Assembly: GCA_905194315.1 (NCBI GenBank)
Contig: CAJJRX010000002.1
Span: 56,376 to 120,375, forward strand
DNA from: an uncultured Sutterella sp.
GTDB taxonomy: Bacteria; Pseudomonadota; Gammaproteobacteria; Burkholderiales; Burkholderiaceae_F
DNA: 64,000 nt
Direction of reading: 5' to 3'
Below, piece after piece: positions 8,520 through 16,799 of this stretch. The notes under the pieces were generated by a model that was not told where the DNA came from, ran no database searches, and worked only from the letters and a program-made list of their open reading frames with translations. Each line of letters starts with the position of its first letter. Positions within the stretch are counted from its first letter, which is position 1. The translations under genes were made by a program, and so were the position numbers.

Positions 8520-9638
8520 ATGCTGAAAGAAGCACAACGCGTGGTTGTCAAAGTGGGAAGTGCTTTGGTCACCAACGACGGTCGAGGACTCGACGAGGCC
8601 GCTATTGAAAGGTGGGCCGCACAGATTGCCGCCCTGCAGAAAATGGGCAAGGAGGTCATCCTTGTGAGTTCGGGCGCTATCGCCGAAGGCGTTCTCCGTC
8701 TGGGCTGGGCACAGCGTCCTGAGCATGTCTACGAGCTGCAGGCTGCTGCCGCTGTGGGACAGATGGGGCTGGTGCAGGCCTATGAAACCCACTTCAGAAA
8801 ACACGGTATCGGCACGGCTCAGGTGCTGCTCACGCACCAGAATCTGACAGACCGTGAACAGTATCTCAATGCACGCATGACGATCCGCGAGCTGCTCCGG
8901 CTGAAAGTGGTGCCCGTGATCAACGAAAACGATACGGTCGTTACCAACGAAATTAAAGTCGGTGATAACGACACGCTCGGCGCCCTGGTGACGAATCTGG
9001 TGGAAGCTGATGTGCTGGTGATTCTGACAGATCAGAGAGGTCTGTATACGGCTGATCCGCGCAAAGTGCCCGGGGCCGAATTTGTGGCCACTGCTCAGGC
9101 CGGGGATCCTGCTCTCGAGAAAATGGCCGGTGGTGCTGCAAGCAGCCTGAGCAAGGGTGGCATGATCACGAAGATTCTGGCCGCCAAGCGTGCTGCGCGC
9201 TCCGGTGCCGGGACGATCATCGCAAGCGGGCGTGAGCCCGACGTGCTGGTGCGTCTTGCCGGCGGTGAACACATCGGCACGCATCTGACGCCGAGTGCCT
9301 CCGTGCTGCATGCGCGCAAGCAGTGGATTGCCGACCATCTGCGCTCGAGCGGCTTCCTGGTGCTCGATGAGGGCGCAGCCAATGCGATTCTCAATCAGGG
9401 CACCTCACTGCTGCCGGTGGGGGTGATCGATGTGCAGGGGGATTTCGTCCGTGGTGAAGTGGTCACCTGCATCCGTGAGGACGGCACGCCCGTTGCCCGC
9501 GGTCTGGTGAACTACTCCTCGACCGATGCGCTGCGTCTGCGCCGTGCACACACGCATGAAATCAGAGAACGTCTGGGGTATATGGAGCAGCCTGAAATCA
9601 TCCACCGAGACAATATGGTGGTCTTTCAGGAATCCTGA
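8520..9638 (+). CDS. proB: Glutamate 5-kinase
   Basis: First enzyme of proline synthesis, ATP-dependent phosphorylation of glutamate. The amino-acid kinase domain fills residues 1 to about 260 (VVKVGSALVT, LVSSGAIAEG, INENDTVVTNEI, GDNDTLGALV, GGMITKI). A PUA domain of about 80 aa forms the C terminus (LPVGVIDVQGDF, GLVNYSS). At 372 aa it is the full two-domain form. The start is preceded by GGGAGAATGAGAG. Lying behind obg is usual in this group; proA is not in the window. Confidence 0.96.
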   Translation: MLKEAQRVVVKVGSALVTNDGRGLDEAAIERWAAQIAALQKMGKEVILVSSGAIAEGVLRLGWAQRPEHVYELQAAAAVGQMGLVQAYETHFRKHGIGTAQVLLTHQNLTDREQYLNARMTIRELLRLKVVPVINENDTVVTNEIKVGDNDTLGALVTNLVEADVLVILTDQRGLYTADPRKVPGAEFVATAQAGDPALEKMAGGAASSLSKGGMITKILAAKRAARSGAGTIIASGREPDVLVRLAGGEHIGTHLTPSASVLHARKQWIADHLRSSGFLVLDEGAANAILNQGTSLLPVGVIDVQGDFVRGEVVTCIREDGTPVARGLVNYSSTDALRLRRAHTHEIRERLGYMEQPEIIHRDNMVVFQES

Positions 9639-9676
9639 CCTGCAGTTCTTGTACAATAGTAAATTCACTTTTGACG

Positions 9677-9703
9677 GGCCTTCCGGGCTTTGCCGGGAAG
9701 GCC
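9677..9703 (+). promoter_or_regulatory. Hairpin in the proS leader
   Basis: GGCCTTCC / GGAAGGCC pair over 8 bp with an inner GG(G)C-rich part, 36 bp before proS. No T run follows, so it is not a simple terminator. It may affect proS leader stability or translation; function unknown. Confidence 0.4.
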
Positions 9704-9738
9704 GTTACGCTTATCCGCCAACACAATTTTTTTGAGTT

Positions 9739-11484
9739 ATGCGAGCCCGTTCCTACTTTATTTCGACGCTCAAAGAAGCGCCCGCTGATGCCGACATTAC
9801 CAGTATGAAGCTTTCCATCCGTGCCGGGATGATCAAGAAGCTTGCCGCCGGCGTCTACAACTACATGCCGGTTGGTCTGCGCACCATCCGTAAGATTGAA
9901 AACATTATCCGCGAGGAAATGGATAATGCCGGCGCGATTGAACTGCTCATGCCGATCGTTCAGCCTGCTGAACTCTGGCAGGAGTCGGGCCGCTGGGCCA
10001 AGTACGGTGACGAGCTCCTGCGCTTTAAAGACCGTCATGACCGTGACTTTGTCATTCAGCCCACCTCCGAGGAAGTGGTCACTGACATTGCCCGTCAGGA
10101 AATCAAGAGCTGGCGTCAGCTGCCGGTCAACTTCTATCACATTCAGACGAAGTTCCGTGACGAACGCCGTCCACGCTTCGGTGTGATGCGCGGTCGTGAA
10201 TTCACGATGAAGGACGCCTACTCCTTCGACCGTGATGAGGCCGGTGCCCAGCTCTCCTACGACAAGATGTTTGCCGCCTATCAGCGCATTTTCACCCGTC
10301 TGGGACTGATGTTCCGTGCTGTGCGTGCTGATACCGGCTCCATCGGCGGCAGCCGTTCGCACGAATTCCAGGTGATCGCTGACGTCGGTGAAGACGTGAT
10401 CGCCTACTGTCCGGAAAGTGATTATGCTGCCAATATCGAGCTGGCGGAAGCTTTCCCGCTCATCAAAGAGCGTGCAGCTGCCACGGAAACGATGGAAAAG
10501 GTACCCACGCCCGGGATGGAAAAGTGCGAAGCGGTGACCGCCCATCTCGGCATGCCGCTTGAGCGCTCCATGAAGAGTGTGATTCTTGCGGCTGACCGTA
10601 CGGATGAAAACGGCAATTCGCTGCCGGCACAGATCGTTCTGATCATGCTGCGTGCCGACCATGAACTCAACGAGGTCAAAGCCGGTCATCTGCCTGAATT
10701 CAAAGACGGCTTCCGCTTTGCCACGGAAGAGGAAATCGTGCGTGCCTTCGGTTCCGTGCCCGGTTATATCGGTCCGGTCAATCCCAAAGAGGATGTGGTG
10801 ATTTATGCCGACCTGACGGCCGCCAACATGAGCGATTTTGTCTGCGGCGCCAATGAGGAGGGCTTCCACTTCAAGGGGGTGAACTGGGGTCGTGATCTGC
10901 CCGAACCCAAGGCTGCTGACCTGCGTAATGTTGTTGAAGGCGATGTGTCGCCCGACGGCAAGGGTACGCTCAGAATGCAGCGCGGTATCGAAGTCGGTCA
11001 CGTCTTCTTCCTCGGCACGAAGTATTCCGAAGCGCTCAACGCCACCTTCCTTGATGAGAACGGCAAGCCGCAGGTCCTGCAGATGGGCTGCTACGGTATC
11101 GGTGTGACCCGTCTGATGGGGGCTGCCATTGAACAGTGCCACGACGAACGCGGCATTATGTGGCCTGACAGCATCGCACCGTTTGAAGTGGTCATCTGCC
11201 CGATGAACTATGCCAAGAGCGAAGATGTCCGCCGCGAATCCGACCGGCTCTATGAAGCTCTCAAGGCCGCCGGCGTGGATGTGATTCTCGATGACCGTGA
11301 TATGCGCCCCGGCGTGATGTTTGCCGACTGGGAGCTCATCGGTGTGCCGCACCGCATCGTTATCGGTGACCGCGGTCTGGTCAACGGTGAGGTTGAATAC
11401 GTCTGCCGCCGCCACATGGATCAGAAGGAAATGATTCCTGTGGAAAAGGCTGTTGACGCGATTGTGGCCAAGATCAGCCGCTAA
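9739..11484 (+). CDS. proS: Prolyl-tRNA synthetase (bacterial type, with editing domain)
   Basis: Charges tRNA-Pro with proline. Class II motifs are visible: motif 1 around AIELLMPIVQPAELW, motif 2 with KFRDERRPRFGVMRGREF, and motif 3 with GCYGIGVTRLMGA. The insertion between motifs 2 and 3 (about residues 225-400) holds the YbaK-like editing domain (KSVILA, MLRADHELNEVK). The anticodon-binding domain follows (VVICPMNY, DDRDMRPGVMFADWELIG). At 581 aa it is a complete bacterial ProRS. It stands alone between proB and a strong terminator, convergent to tolA. Confidence 0.97.
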   Translation: MRARSYFISTLKEAPADADITSMKLSIRAGMIKKLAAGVYNYMPVGLRTIRKIENIIREEMDNAGAIELLMPIVQPAELWQESGRWAKYGDELLRFKDRHDRDFVIQPTSEEVVTDIARQEIKSWRQLPVNFYHIQTKFRDERRPRFGVMRGREFTMKDAYSFDRDEAGAQLSYDKMFAAYQRIFTRLGLMFRAVRADTGSIGGSRSHEFQVIADVGEDVIAYCPESDYAANIELAEAFPLIKERAAATETMEKVPTPGMEKCEAVTAHLGMPLERSMKSVILAADRTDENGNSLPAQIVLIMLRADHELNEVKAGHLPEFKDGFRFATEEEIVRAFGSVPGYIGPVNPKEDVVIYADLTAANMSDFVCGANEEGFHFKGVNWGRDLPEPKAADLRNVVEGDVSPDGKGTLRMQRGIEVGHVFFLGTKYSEALNATFLDENGKPQVLQMGCYGIGVTRLMGAAIEQCHDERGIMWPDSIAPFEVVICPMNYAKSEDVRRESDRLYEALKAAGVDVILDDRDMRPGVMFADWELIGVPHRIVIGDRGLVNGEVEYVCRRHMDQKEMIPVEKAVDAIVAKISR

Positions 11485-11513
11485 GGCTTAAGAGAACAGA
11501 CAGTGTTCTGAAG

Positions 11514-11549
11514 ACTCTCCGCACCGGTTGCCGGGCGGAGAGTTTTTTT
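11514..11549 (+). terminator. Terminator after proS
   Basis: The stem ACTCTCCGC / GCGGAGAGT is 9 bp with a 12 nt loop and is followed by a T run. Confidence 0.85.
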
Positions 11550-11558
11550 GCAGCCTCG

Positions 11559-11594
11559 AAAAAAGTCCCGCATCGCCATCGGGCGGTGCGGGAC
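11559..11594 (-). terminator. Terminator after tolA
   Basis: Read on the - strand, GTCCCGCA pairs with TGCGGGAC over a short inner stem, followed by TTTTTT. It is back to back with the proS terminator. Confidence 0.85.
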
Positions 11595-11613
11595 GCAGGT
11601 TCCTGAACCGGTA

Positions 11614-12759
11614 TCAGTTCTTGTCGTCGACCGGGTCGAAAGTGAGTTTGAGCTCACGCGGAACATCGTAACCGGGATCGGGTTTCGGGAAGGGCTGACA
11701 CTTCATGATGGCGCTTTCCACGGCGCGGTCATAGGCAACCCAGCCCGAGGCCTTCAGCTGTCGCGGCTGACCCACACGTTCACCGGTGGGCAGAAGCTTG
11801 ACAACATACTCGGCGACGTACTGGCCGCGTTTGACATTCACCCCGACATCAATATTGATGTTCGGCCGGATACAGGCCACCACACGCGCGTTATAGCTTG
11901 CGTAGGCACTGCCTGTGAGATTCTGCCGGACATTGTTCTTGTCGCCGGTGGTCCGGCCGGAGCGTTCCCCGTTGGGGTCAGCCTTGGCGTTGTTGAGGCG
12001 GGCAAGTTCCTGCTGACGCATAGCCGCAGCAATGCGTTCACGCTTGATGCGCTCCTCTTTGGCCTTCTGTTCGGCAGCCTTGCGCTCAGCCTCTTTGCGG
12101 GCCTCCTCCTGCTTTTTCAGTTCGGCCTGACGCTTTTCCTCGGCGAGTTTGGCCTGGCGGGCCTCTTCAGCCTTTCGCGCCTCTTCGGCTTTTTTCTTTT
12201 CCAGAGCGAGTTTTTCCTGAGCCTGACGTTCAGCCTCCTGGCGTTTACGCTCCTCTTCCCTGGCCTTCTGAGCGGCTATGGCGTCCTCACGGGCCTTTTC
12301 CAGACGTTCTGCTTCAGCCTTCTCGCGGGCGGCCTGTTCCTCCTGTGCGCGTTTGGCTTCGGCTTCACGGCGCTGCTCTTCAGCTTTCTGACGGGCCTGT
12401 TCGGCCTGACGGATCTGCTCCTGACGGGCGGCCTCACGCTGGGCAATCTCTTTCTCGAGAGCGGCCTCAGCTTTTGCCTGAGCCTGCTCTGCCTCCTGCG
12501 GGTCCTGCTTCGGATCTGCCTTGGGATCGGGTTCTCTGTCCGGATACTTTCTGGCTACCCCGTTGGGATCGTTACCGCCGGAGACATCCTCCGGCGCCCA
12601 GAGTTCGGCATACACCGTCTCGGACTGGGTTGTCCAGTTAAAGACAGTGAACAGCCCGATGAAGAGCAGGACGTGCACAACCGAGGACAGCAGCAGCGAG
12701 CGCTGCAGATCCTTCTTTTCGTATTCGCGATTTGTTGTGATTTCTGACTTTTCACTCAT
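11614..12759 (-). CDS. tolA: Tol-Pal system protein TolA
   Basis: Inner-membrane protein that spans the periplasm and links the TolQR motor to TolB/Pal during envelope constriction. One membrane anchor lies at about residues 21-43 (SLLLSSVVHVLLFIGLF). A very long Lys/Glu/Ala/Gln-rich helical stretch (about 80-265) follows. The C-terminal globular TolA/TonB-like domain (about 280-381) has two cysteines (VVACIRP, IMKCQPF) as in the family. It is the last gene of ybgC-tolQ-tolR-tolA and starts 6 bp after tolR. tolB and pal, usually next, are not here; a terminator and proS follow. Confidence 0.93.
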   Translation of the reverse strand: MSEKSEITTNREYEKKDLQRSLLLSSVVHVLLFIGLFTVFNWTTQSETVYAELWAPEDVSGGNDPNGVARKYPDREPDPKADPKQDPQEAEQAQAKAEAALEKEIAQREAARQEQIRQAEQARQKAEEQRREAEAKRAQEEQAAREKAEAERLEKAREDAIAAQKAREEERKRQEAERQAQEKLALEKKKAEEARKAEEARQAKLAEEKRQAELKKQEEARKEAERKAAEQKAKEERIKRERIAAAMRQQELARLNNAKADPNGERSGRTTGDKNNVRQNLTGSAYASYNARVVACIRPNINIDVGVNVKRGQYVAEYVVKLLPTGERVGQPRQLKASGWVAYDRAVESAIMKCQPFPKPDPGYDVPRELKLTFDPVDDKN

Positions 12760-12765
12760 GGCTAG

Positions 12766-13191
12766 TTAATGAGGACCACGTTCGACGCGCAGGGAAAGGC
12801 CCACGCGCGGAATATCCGCTCCTTGCAGTGTTTTGAGAACATTGATAACCGACTCGTAACGAACCTCTTTATCAGCAGCCACCACCACAGGGGTGTCCGC
12901 CTTGTCGCCCTGAGCTTTCTTCACCATTTCCACAAGACCGGCCATGTCAACCGGGACGACATTCTTGCCGTTTTTCATGCTGAGCTTGCCGTCAGGGAAG
13001 ACCACCACCTCGATGATGGTTTCGGGTGCCTTGCTTGCCTTGTTCACAGAAGGCAGGTTCACGAGAGACGGATTCACAAAGGGCGCGGAGACCATCAGAA
13101 TGATGACGAGCACGAGCATCACGTCGATGTAGGGCACGACGTTCATCTCCGCCATCAGTCCGCGGCGCTTTGAACCATCACGCAAAGACAT
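12766..13191 (-). CDS. tolR: TolR, ExbD-family motor subunit
   Basis: Single-pass inner-membrane partner of TolQ in the proton-driven Tol motor. The anchor is at about 18-40 (VVPYIDVMLVLVIILMV), and its Asp in IDVMLVLV is the conserved proton-pathway residue. The periplasmic domain follows (VVVAADKEVRYESVINVL, the ExbD/TolR signature). The length of 141 aa matches E. coli TolR (142). It lies 2 bp after tolQ, so translation is probably coupled. Confidence 0.95.
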   Translation of the reverse strand: MSLRDGSKRRGLMAEMNVVPYIDVMLVLVIILMVSAPFVNPSLVNLPSVNKASKAPETIIEVVVFPDGKLSMKNGKNVVPVDMAGLVEMVKKAQGDKADTPVVVAADKEVRYESVINVLKTLQGADIPRVGLSLRVERGPH

Positions 13192-13193
13192 AA

Positions 13194-13862
13194 TTACCCC
13201 CTCGTCTGCTGACGGTGAAGAATGTTGAGGAACTCTTCGCTGAAGCCGTCAACGCGGTTGGCAAGACGCAGAATGCGGTTGTTGTAGTAGTTGTAGGCGG
13301 CCACAGCCGGAATGGCGGCAAACAGACCGATAGCTGTTGCCACAAGCGCTTCGGCAATGCCCGGTGCAACAACAGCGAGGCTCACGTTGTCAAGGCTGGC
13401 AAGCCCCGTGAAAGCGTTCATAATCCCCCAGACCGTACCAAACAGACCGATATACGGTGCTGTCGAACCGATCGAGGCGAGCAGCGGCAGACCGGCTTCA
13501 AGGCGGTCCATTTCACGCGTGTAGACAGCCTTCATGGCTCGCGAGACGCTGTTGAGAGCGTGGGGATCCTGACGGTTCTGCTTGAGAAACTCCGTCATAC
13601 CGGCAGCAAAGATGCGCTCTTCGATGCCGCTCGATTCCTGATTGCGGCGGGCGGAGTCCATCAGCTGCGTGAGTTCGACACCGCGCCAGAAGCGGTCTTC
13701 GAATTCGTCAACCATTCTGCCGGCACGGGAGACGAAGAAATATTTCTGGAAGATCACCGTCCAGCTGGCGATGGAAAGACCGAGCAGCACTGCAAGAACG
13801 CACTTCACAACGAGGCTGGCGTTGGCGATCAGAGTCAGAATGGATAAATCTGCGGTAGGCAT
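13194..13862 (-). CDS. tolQ: TolQ, ExbB-family motor subunit
   Basis: Three-span inner-membrane protein forming the proton channel with TolR. Hydrophobic segments lie at about 14-36 (LVVKCVLAVLLGLSIASW), 130-155 (GLFGTVWGIMNAF) and 165-195 (ALVATAIGLFAAIPAVAAYNY), with the family blocks STAPYIGLFGTVWGI and GIAEALVATAIGL. I place the start at 13862 (222 aa) because MPTADLSILTLIANASLVVK aligns with known TolQ N termini. A frame opening 75 bp upstream would overlap ybgC. Confidence 0.93.
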   Translation of the reverse strand: MPTADLSILTLIANASLVVKCVLAVLLGLSIASWTVIFQKYFFVSRAGRMVDEFEDRFWRGVELTQLMDSARRNQESSGIEERIFAAGMTEFLKQNRQDPHALNSVSRAMKAVYTREMDRLEAGLPLLASIGSTAPYIGLFGTVWGIMNAFTGLASLDNVSLAVVAPGIAEALVATAIGLFAAIPAVAAYNYYNNRILRLANRVDGFSEEFLNILHRQQTRG

Positions 13863-13908
13863 ATTTATTAACGATTTTAAGGAAATTGTTGAAAAAACAG
13901 GTGAATGC

Positions 13909-14328
13909 TTATTGGTCAGCCTCAAGAGAGCTGACAATCATCTCGTGCAGACGTGCGGGGATCGCAACGGGCTGACGTGTCTCGCTGTGGATGGTACCCA
14001 CGCGGACTTTTGCCGACACGATCAGTTCCTCGCCGCGCCAGACTTTCTGGTCGAAAATAATCGACGCACGTCCGAGCCGTTCAATTCCGGTCGTCACTGT
14101 CAGTGCCTCATCGAGCTGGGCGCTGCGGTGGTATTTAATGTCAATACCGGCGACCACAAAGAGGACGCCGTTCGGTCCCATGCGTTCCAGATTCTGGACA
14201 AAACCGATTGTCCGGAGCCATTCGGAACGGGCGCGTTCCATATAGCGGATGTAGTTGGCGTGGTAGACGATACCACCAGCATCGGTGTCTTCCCAGTAGA
14301 CCCGAATCGGAAATGTTTGAGCCGGCAT
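13909..14328 (-). CDS. ybgC: Tol-Pal-associated acyl-CoA thioesterase YbgC
   Basis: Hot-dog-fold thioesterase that hydrolyses short-chain or 4-hydroxybenzoyl-type acyl-CoAs and is encoded at the head of most tol operons. The active-site motif WEDTDAGGIVYHANYIRYME is near-perfect; Asp in DTDAGG is the catalytic residue. At 139 aa it has the usual length. It precedes tolQ by about 46 bp. Confidence 0.95.
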   Translation of the reverse strand: MPAQTFPIRVYWEDTDAGGIVYHANYIRYMERARSEWLRTIGFVQNLERMGPNGVLFVVAGIDIKYHRSAQLDEALTVTTGIERLGRASIIFDQKVWRGEELIVSAKVRVGTIHSETRQPVAIPARLHEMIVSSLEADQ

Positions 14329-14510
14329 AACAGTTACAAAGTATAGGAGAAAAGGTTCTCAGTAGTATAGGGCAGCGGCGGTTTCGCTTCGGGGTGTTAT
14401 GTTTCAGGATGTTCTCCCGGACAATCCCCGGATGCACGCTTCCCGGAGCGCTCGAATTGTAGCGCCGCCCATCTGAAAAAGGTGGAGAAAAATGCGAAAT
14501 ATTGAGCCCG

Positions 14511-14560
14511 CCGGCGTCGCCGCAAAACGGTACTGCTGCAGCGCTGCAGCCCGACGCCGG
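14511..14560. repeat. Long inverted repeat with nested palindrome between ruvB and ybgC
   Basis: CCGGCGTCG (14511-14519) pairs perfectly with CGACGCCGG (14552-14560), and inside lies the 14 bp palindrome CTGCAGCGCTGCAG (14536-14549). It begins about 20 bp downstream of the ruvB stop on the - strand. No T run follows, so I cannot call it a standard terminator. It could be an RNA 3' end structure or a DNA site. Confidence 0.6.
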
Positions 14561-14579
14561 TTCCCTGTGACAGGCAGCC

Positions 14580-15617
14580 TCAGAGCCCGCCGAACAGGTC
14601 GGGTGCCGCCGGTGATGGCGGCAGCTTGCCGAAGTGCTGCCAGGCACGGGCTGTGGCCACACGACCGCGGGGTGTGCGCTGCACGAGTCCCTGCTGGATC
14701 AGATACGGTTCGACCACATCCTCGAGCGTGTCGCGGTCCTCACCGAGTGCGGAGGCCAGATTGTCAATACCGACCGGGCCGCCGTTGAACTTTTCAATGA
14801 TGGTGAGCAGGAAGCGGCAGTCAAAGTTGTCGAGCCCCTCGGGGTCAACCTGCAGCATGCGCAGGGCATCAGCCGCCACGGCAGCGCTCACGCGCCCGTT
14901 GTGCTTGACTTCGGCGTAGTCTCTCACACGACGGAGAAGACGGTTGGCCACACGCGGTGTACCGCGGCTGCGGCGTGCGATCTCCATGGCACCGTCCGGA
15001 TCCATGCTCACATTGAGGAGCGTGGAGGAGCGTCGGACAATCCGGCAGAGCTCTTCGGGCGTATAAAACTGCAGCTGGTTCACGATTCCGAAGCGGGCAC
15101 GAAGCGGGTTGGTGAGTGAACCGGCGCGGGTGGTGGCCCCGATCAGGGTAAAGGGCGGCAGGTCAATTTTGATGGAACGTGCCGCGGGACCTTCGCCGAT
15201 GATGATATCGATCTGGTAATCCTCAAGGGCAGGATAGAGAATTTCCTCAACAACCGGCGAGAGACGGTGAATTTCGTCAATAAAGAGGATGTCGTTGTGT
15301 TCGAGATTCGTGAGAATCGCAGCGAGGTCCCCCGGACGCTCGAGCACCGGCCCGGAGGTCTGTCGCAGGTTTACCCCCATCTCATGGGCAACAATATGCG
15401 CAAGTGTCGTCTTTCCGAGCCCCGGCGGCCCGAACAGCAGCAGATGGTCAAGCGGTTCACCGCGGCGCTTTGCCGCTTCAATAAAGATGTGGAGCTGCTC
15501 GCGGATCTCCTCCTGCCCGACATACTCAGAGAGCGAATCCGGACGCAGGGCACGGTCAACATTCTCTTCGTTGGGGGAGGCTGCACGGGCGCTCACTACA
15601 CGGTCATCATGTTCCAT
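14580..15617 (-). CDS. ruvB: Holliday junction branch-migration motor RuvB
   Basis: AAA+ hexameric motor that drives branch migration with RuvA. The Walker A GPPGLGKTTLAH is at about residues 64-75 and the Walker B/DExH at ILFIDEIHRL. Sensor and arginine-finger regions (GATTRAGSLTNPLRARFGI) and the C-terminal winged helix (RTPRGRVAT) are complete. The length of 345 aa is typical. It is the third gene of ruvC-ruvA-ruvB, 15 bp after ruvA. Confidence 0.98.
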   Translation of the reverse strand: MEHDDRVVSARAASPNEENVDRALRPDSLSEYVGQEEIREQLHIFIEAAKRRGEPLDHLLLFGPPGLGKTTLAHIVAHEMGVNLRQTSGPVLERPGDLAAILTNLEHNDILFIDEIHRLSPVVEEILYPALEDYQIDIIIGEGPAARSIKIDLPPFTLIGATTRAGSLTNPLRARFGIVNQLQFYTPEELCRIVRRSSTLLNVSMDPDGAMEIARRSRGTPRVANRLLRRVRDYAEVKHNGRVSAAVAADALRMLQVDPEGLDNFDCRFLLTIIEKFNGGPVGIDNLASALGEDRDTLEDVVEPYLIQQGLVQRTPRGRVATARAWQHFGKLPPSPAAPDLFGGL

Positions 15618-15632
15618 ACTTCAAGTCTCCTC

Positions 15633-16205
15633 TTAGCGGGAGAGTTGGTGCAGAGCCAGTCGGATACCCTCACTGACACTGACATCGGGATCGATCGCCT
15701 TCACAGCGGCCTGCGCCTCCCGCTCGGAGTAGCCGAGTGCAACGAGGGCGCCCAGAATATCGCCGGCTCTGGAGTCGGCCGGCATTACCGCACCGGCGCC
15801 AATGGCAGACAGTTTGCCTTTGAGTTCGAGAACAAGACGTTCGGCGGTTTTTTTGCCGATGCCGGGGATACGGGTGAGCAGGCTGGTGCTGCCCGATTCA
15901 ACGGCGGCGGCAAGATCTGCCGCATTCATACCCGAGAGCACGGCAAGGGCAATGCGCGGGCCGATGCCGGAGACCTTCACCAGAGCGCGGAAGGCGCTTC
16001 GTTCAGCTTCAGTTGAAAAGCCGTAGAGCAGCTGGGCATCCTCGCGGACCACCATATGTGTGAGCAGTACGATTTTGTTGTTTTCCGCCGGCAGGTTGCA
16101 GAAGGTGGACATCGGCACATCCACCTCATAGCCCACACCGTTGACATCAACGAGGACCCGAGGCGGCATTTTTTCAAGCAGTGTTCCACTGAGACGACCA
16201 ATCAT
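15633..16205 (-). CDS. ruvA: Holliday junction-binding protein RuvA
   Basis: Tetrameric protein that holds the four-way junction open and recruits RuvB. The N-terminal OB fold (MIGRLSGTLLEK, VDVNGVGYEV), two helix-hairpin-helix motifs (LVKVSGIGPRIALAVLS and LTRIPGIGKKTAERLV), and a C-terminal RuvB-binding helix bundle (ALVALGYSEREAQAAVKAI) are seen. Length is 190 aa. Its ATG overlaps the ruvC stop by one base (TAATG), indicating coupled translation. Confidence 0.98.
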   Translation of the reverse strand: MIGRLSGTLLEKMPPRVLVDVNGVGYEVDVPMSTFCNLPAENNKIVLLTHMVVREDAQLLYGFSTEAERSAFRALVKVSGIGPRIALAVLSGMNAADLAAAVESGSTSLLTRIPGIGKKTAERLVLELKGKLSAIGAGAVMPADSRAGDILGALVALGYSEREAQAAVKAIDPDVSVSEGIRLALHQLSR

Positions 16206-16789
16206 TATTTCGTTCCTTTTTTCTCTAAGGCCTGCGTCCAGGCGCGACGGGCTCCCTGAGCCGAGCGTCCGTGCCGGGCGGTGGCATAGGTGCGTGCGGT
16301 AGCGCCCTGATTTTCATACGCCTGCATCACCATGCGGTTTGCACCGCAGATGGCACAGGCCAGGGCGTCAGCCTCATCGGGATAGAGACGCTCATCGAGC
16401 TTGAGCAGCATCAGCACCATCTTCTGCACCATCACCTTGTCGGCTGACCCGGTTCCCGTGACGGCGAGTTTGATTTCGCTTGGCGTGTATTCAAGAACCT
16501 GCAGACCGGAGAGGTCGGCGGCAATCAGAGCCGCCGCACGCGCCTGACTCAGTCGCAGGGTGCTTTGCGGATTCATGTTCACAAAGACTTTTTCAACGCT
16601 GACAATTTCGGGCTGCGTGCGCCCGATAATACCGCGCAGTTCACGGACAATATGGCCGAGCCGGACCGAGAGTGCCCCCTGAGGCACGTTGATAACACCA
16701 CTTTCAATGCGCTCAAACCGGTTCTGTCTGCAGTCAAGAATACCCCAGCCGGTATGGTTCAGACCGGGGTCAAGGCCTAAAATCCGCAT
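16205..16789 (-). CDS. ruvC: Crossover junction endonuclease RuvC
   Basis: Resolves Holliday junctions by paired nicks. The RNase H-like fold starts with MRILGLDPGLNHTGWG (Asp7). The second acidic residue is in VSVEKVFVN, and the last pair is in YPDEADALACAICGA. The C terminus is about 20 aa longer than E. coli RuvC, with a basic end. It lies 10 bp after ffh on the same strand. Confidence 0.97.
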   Translation of the reverse strand: MRILGLDPGLNHTGWGILDCRQNRFERIESGVINVPQGALSVRLGHIVRELRGIIGRTQPEIVSVEKVFVNMNPQSTLRLSQARAAALIAADLSGLQVLEYTPSEIKLAVTGTGSADKVMVQKMVLMLLKLDERLYPDEADALACAICGANRMVMQAYENQGATARTYATARHGRSAQGARRAWTQALEKKGTK

Positions 16790-16799
16790 CGTGATACGC

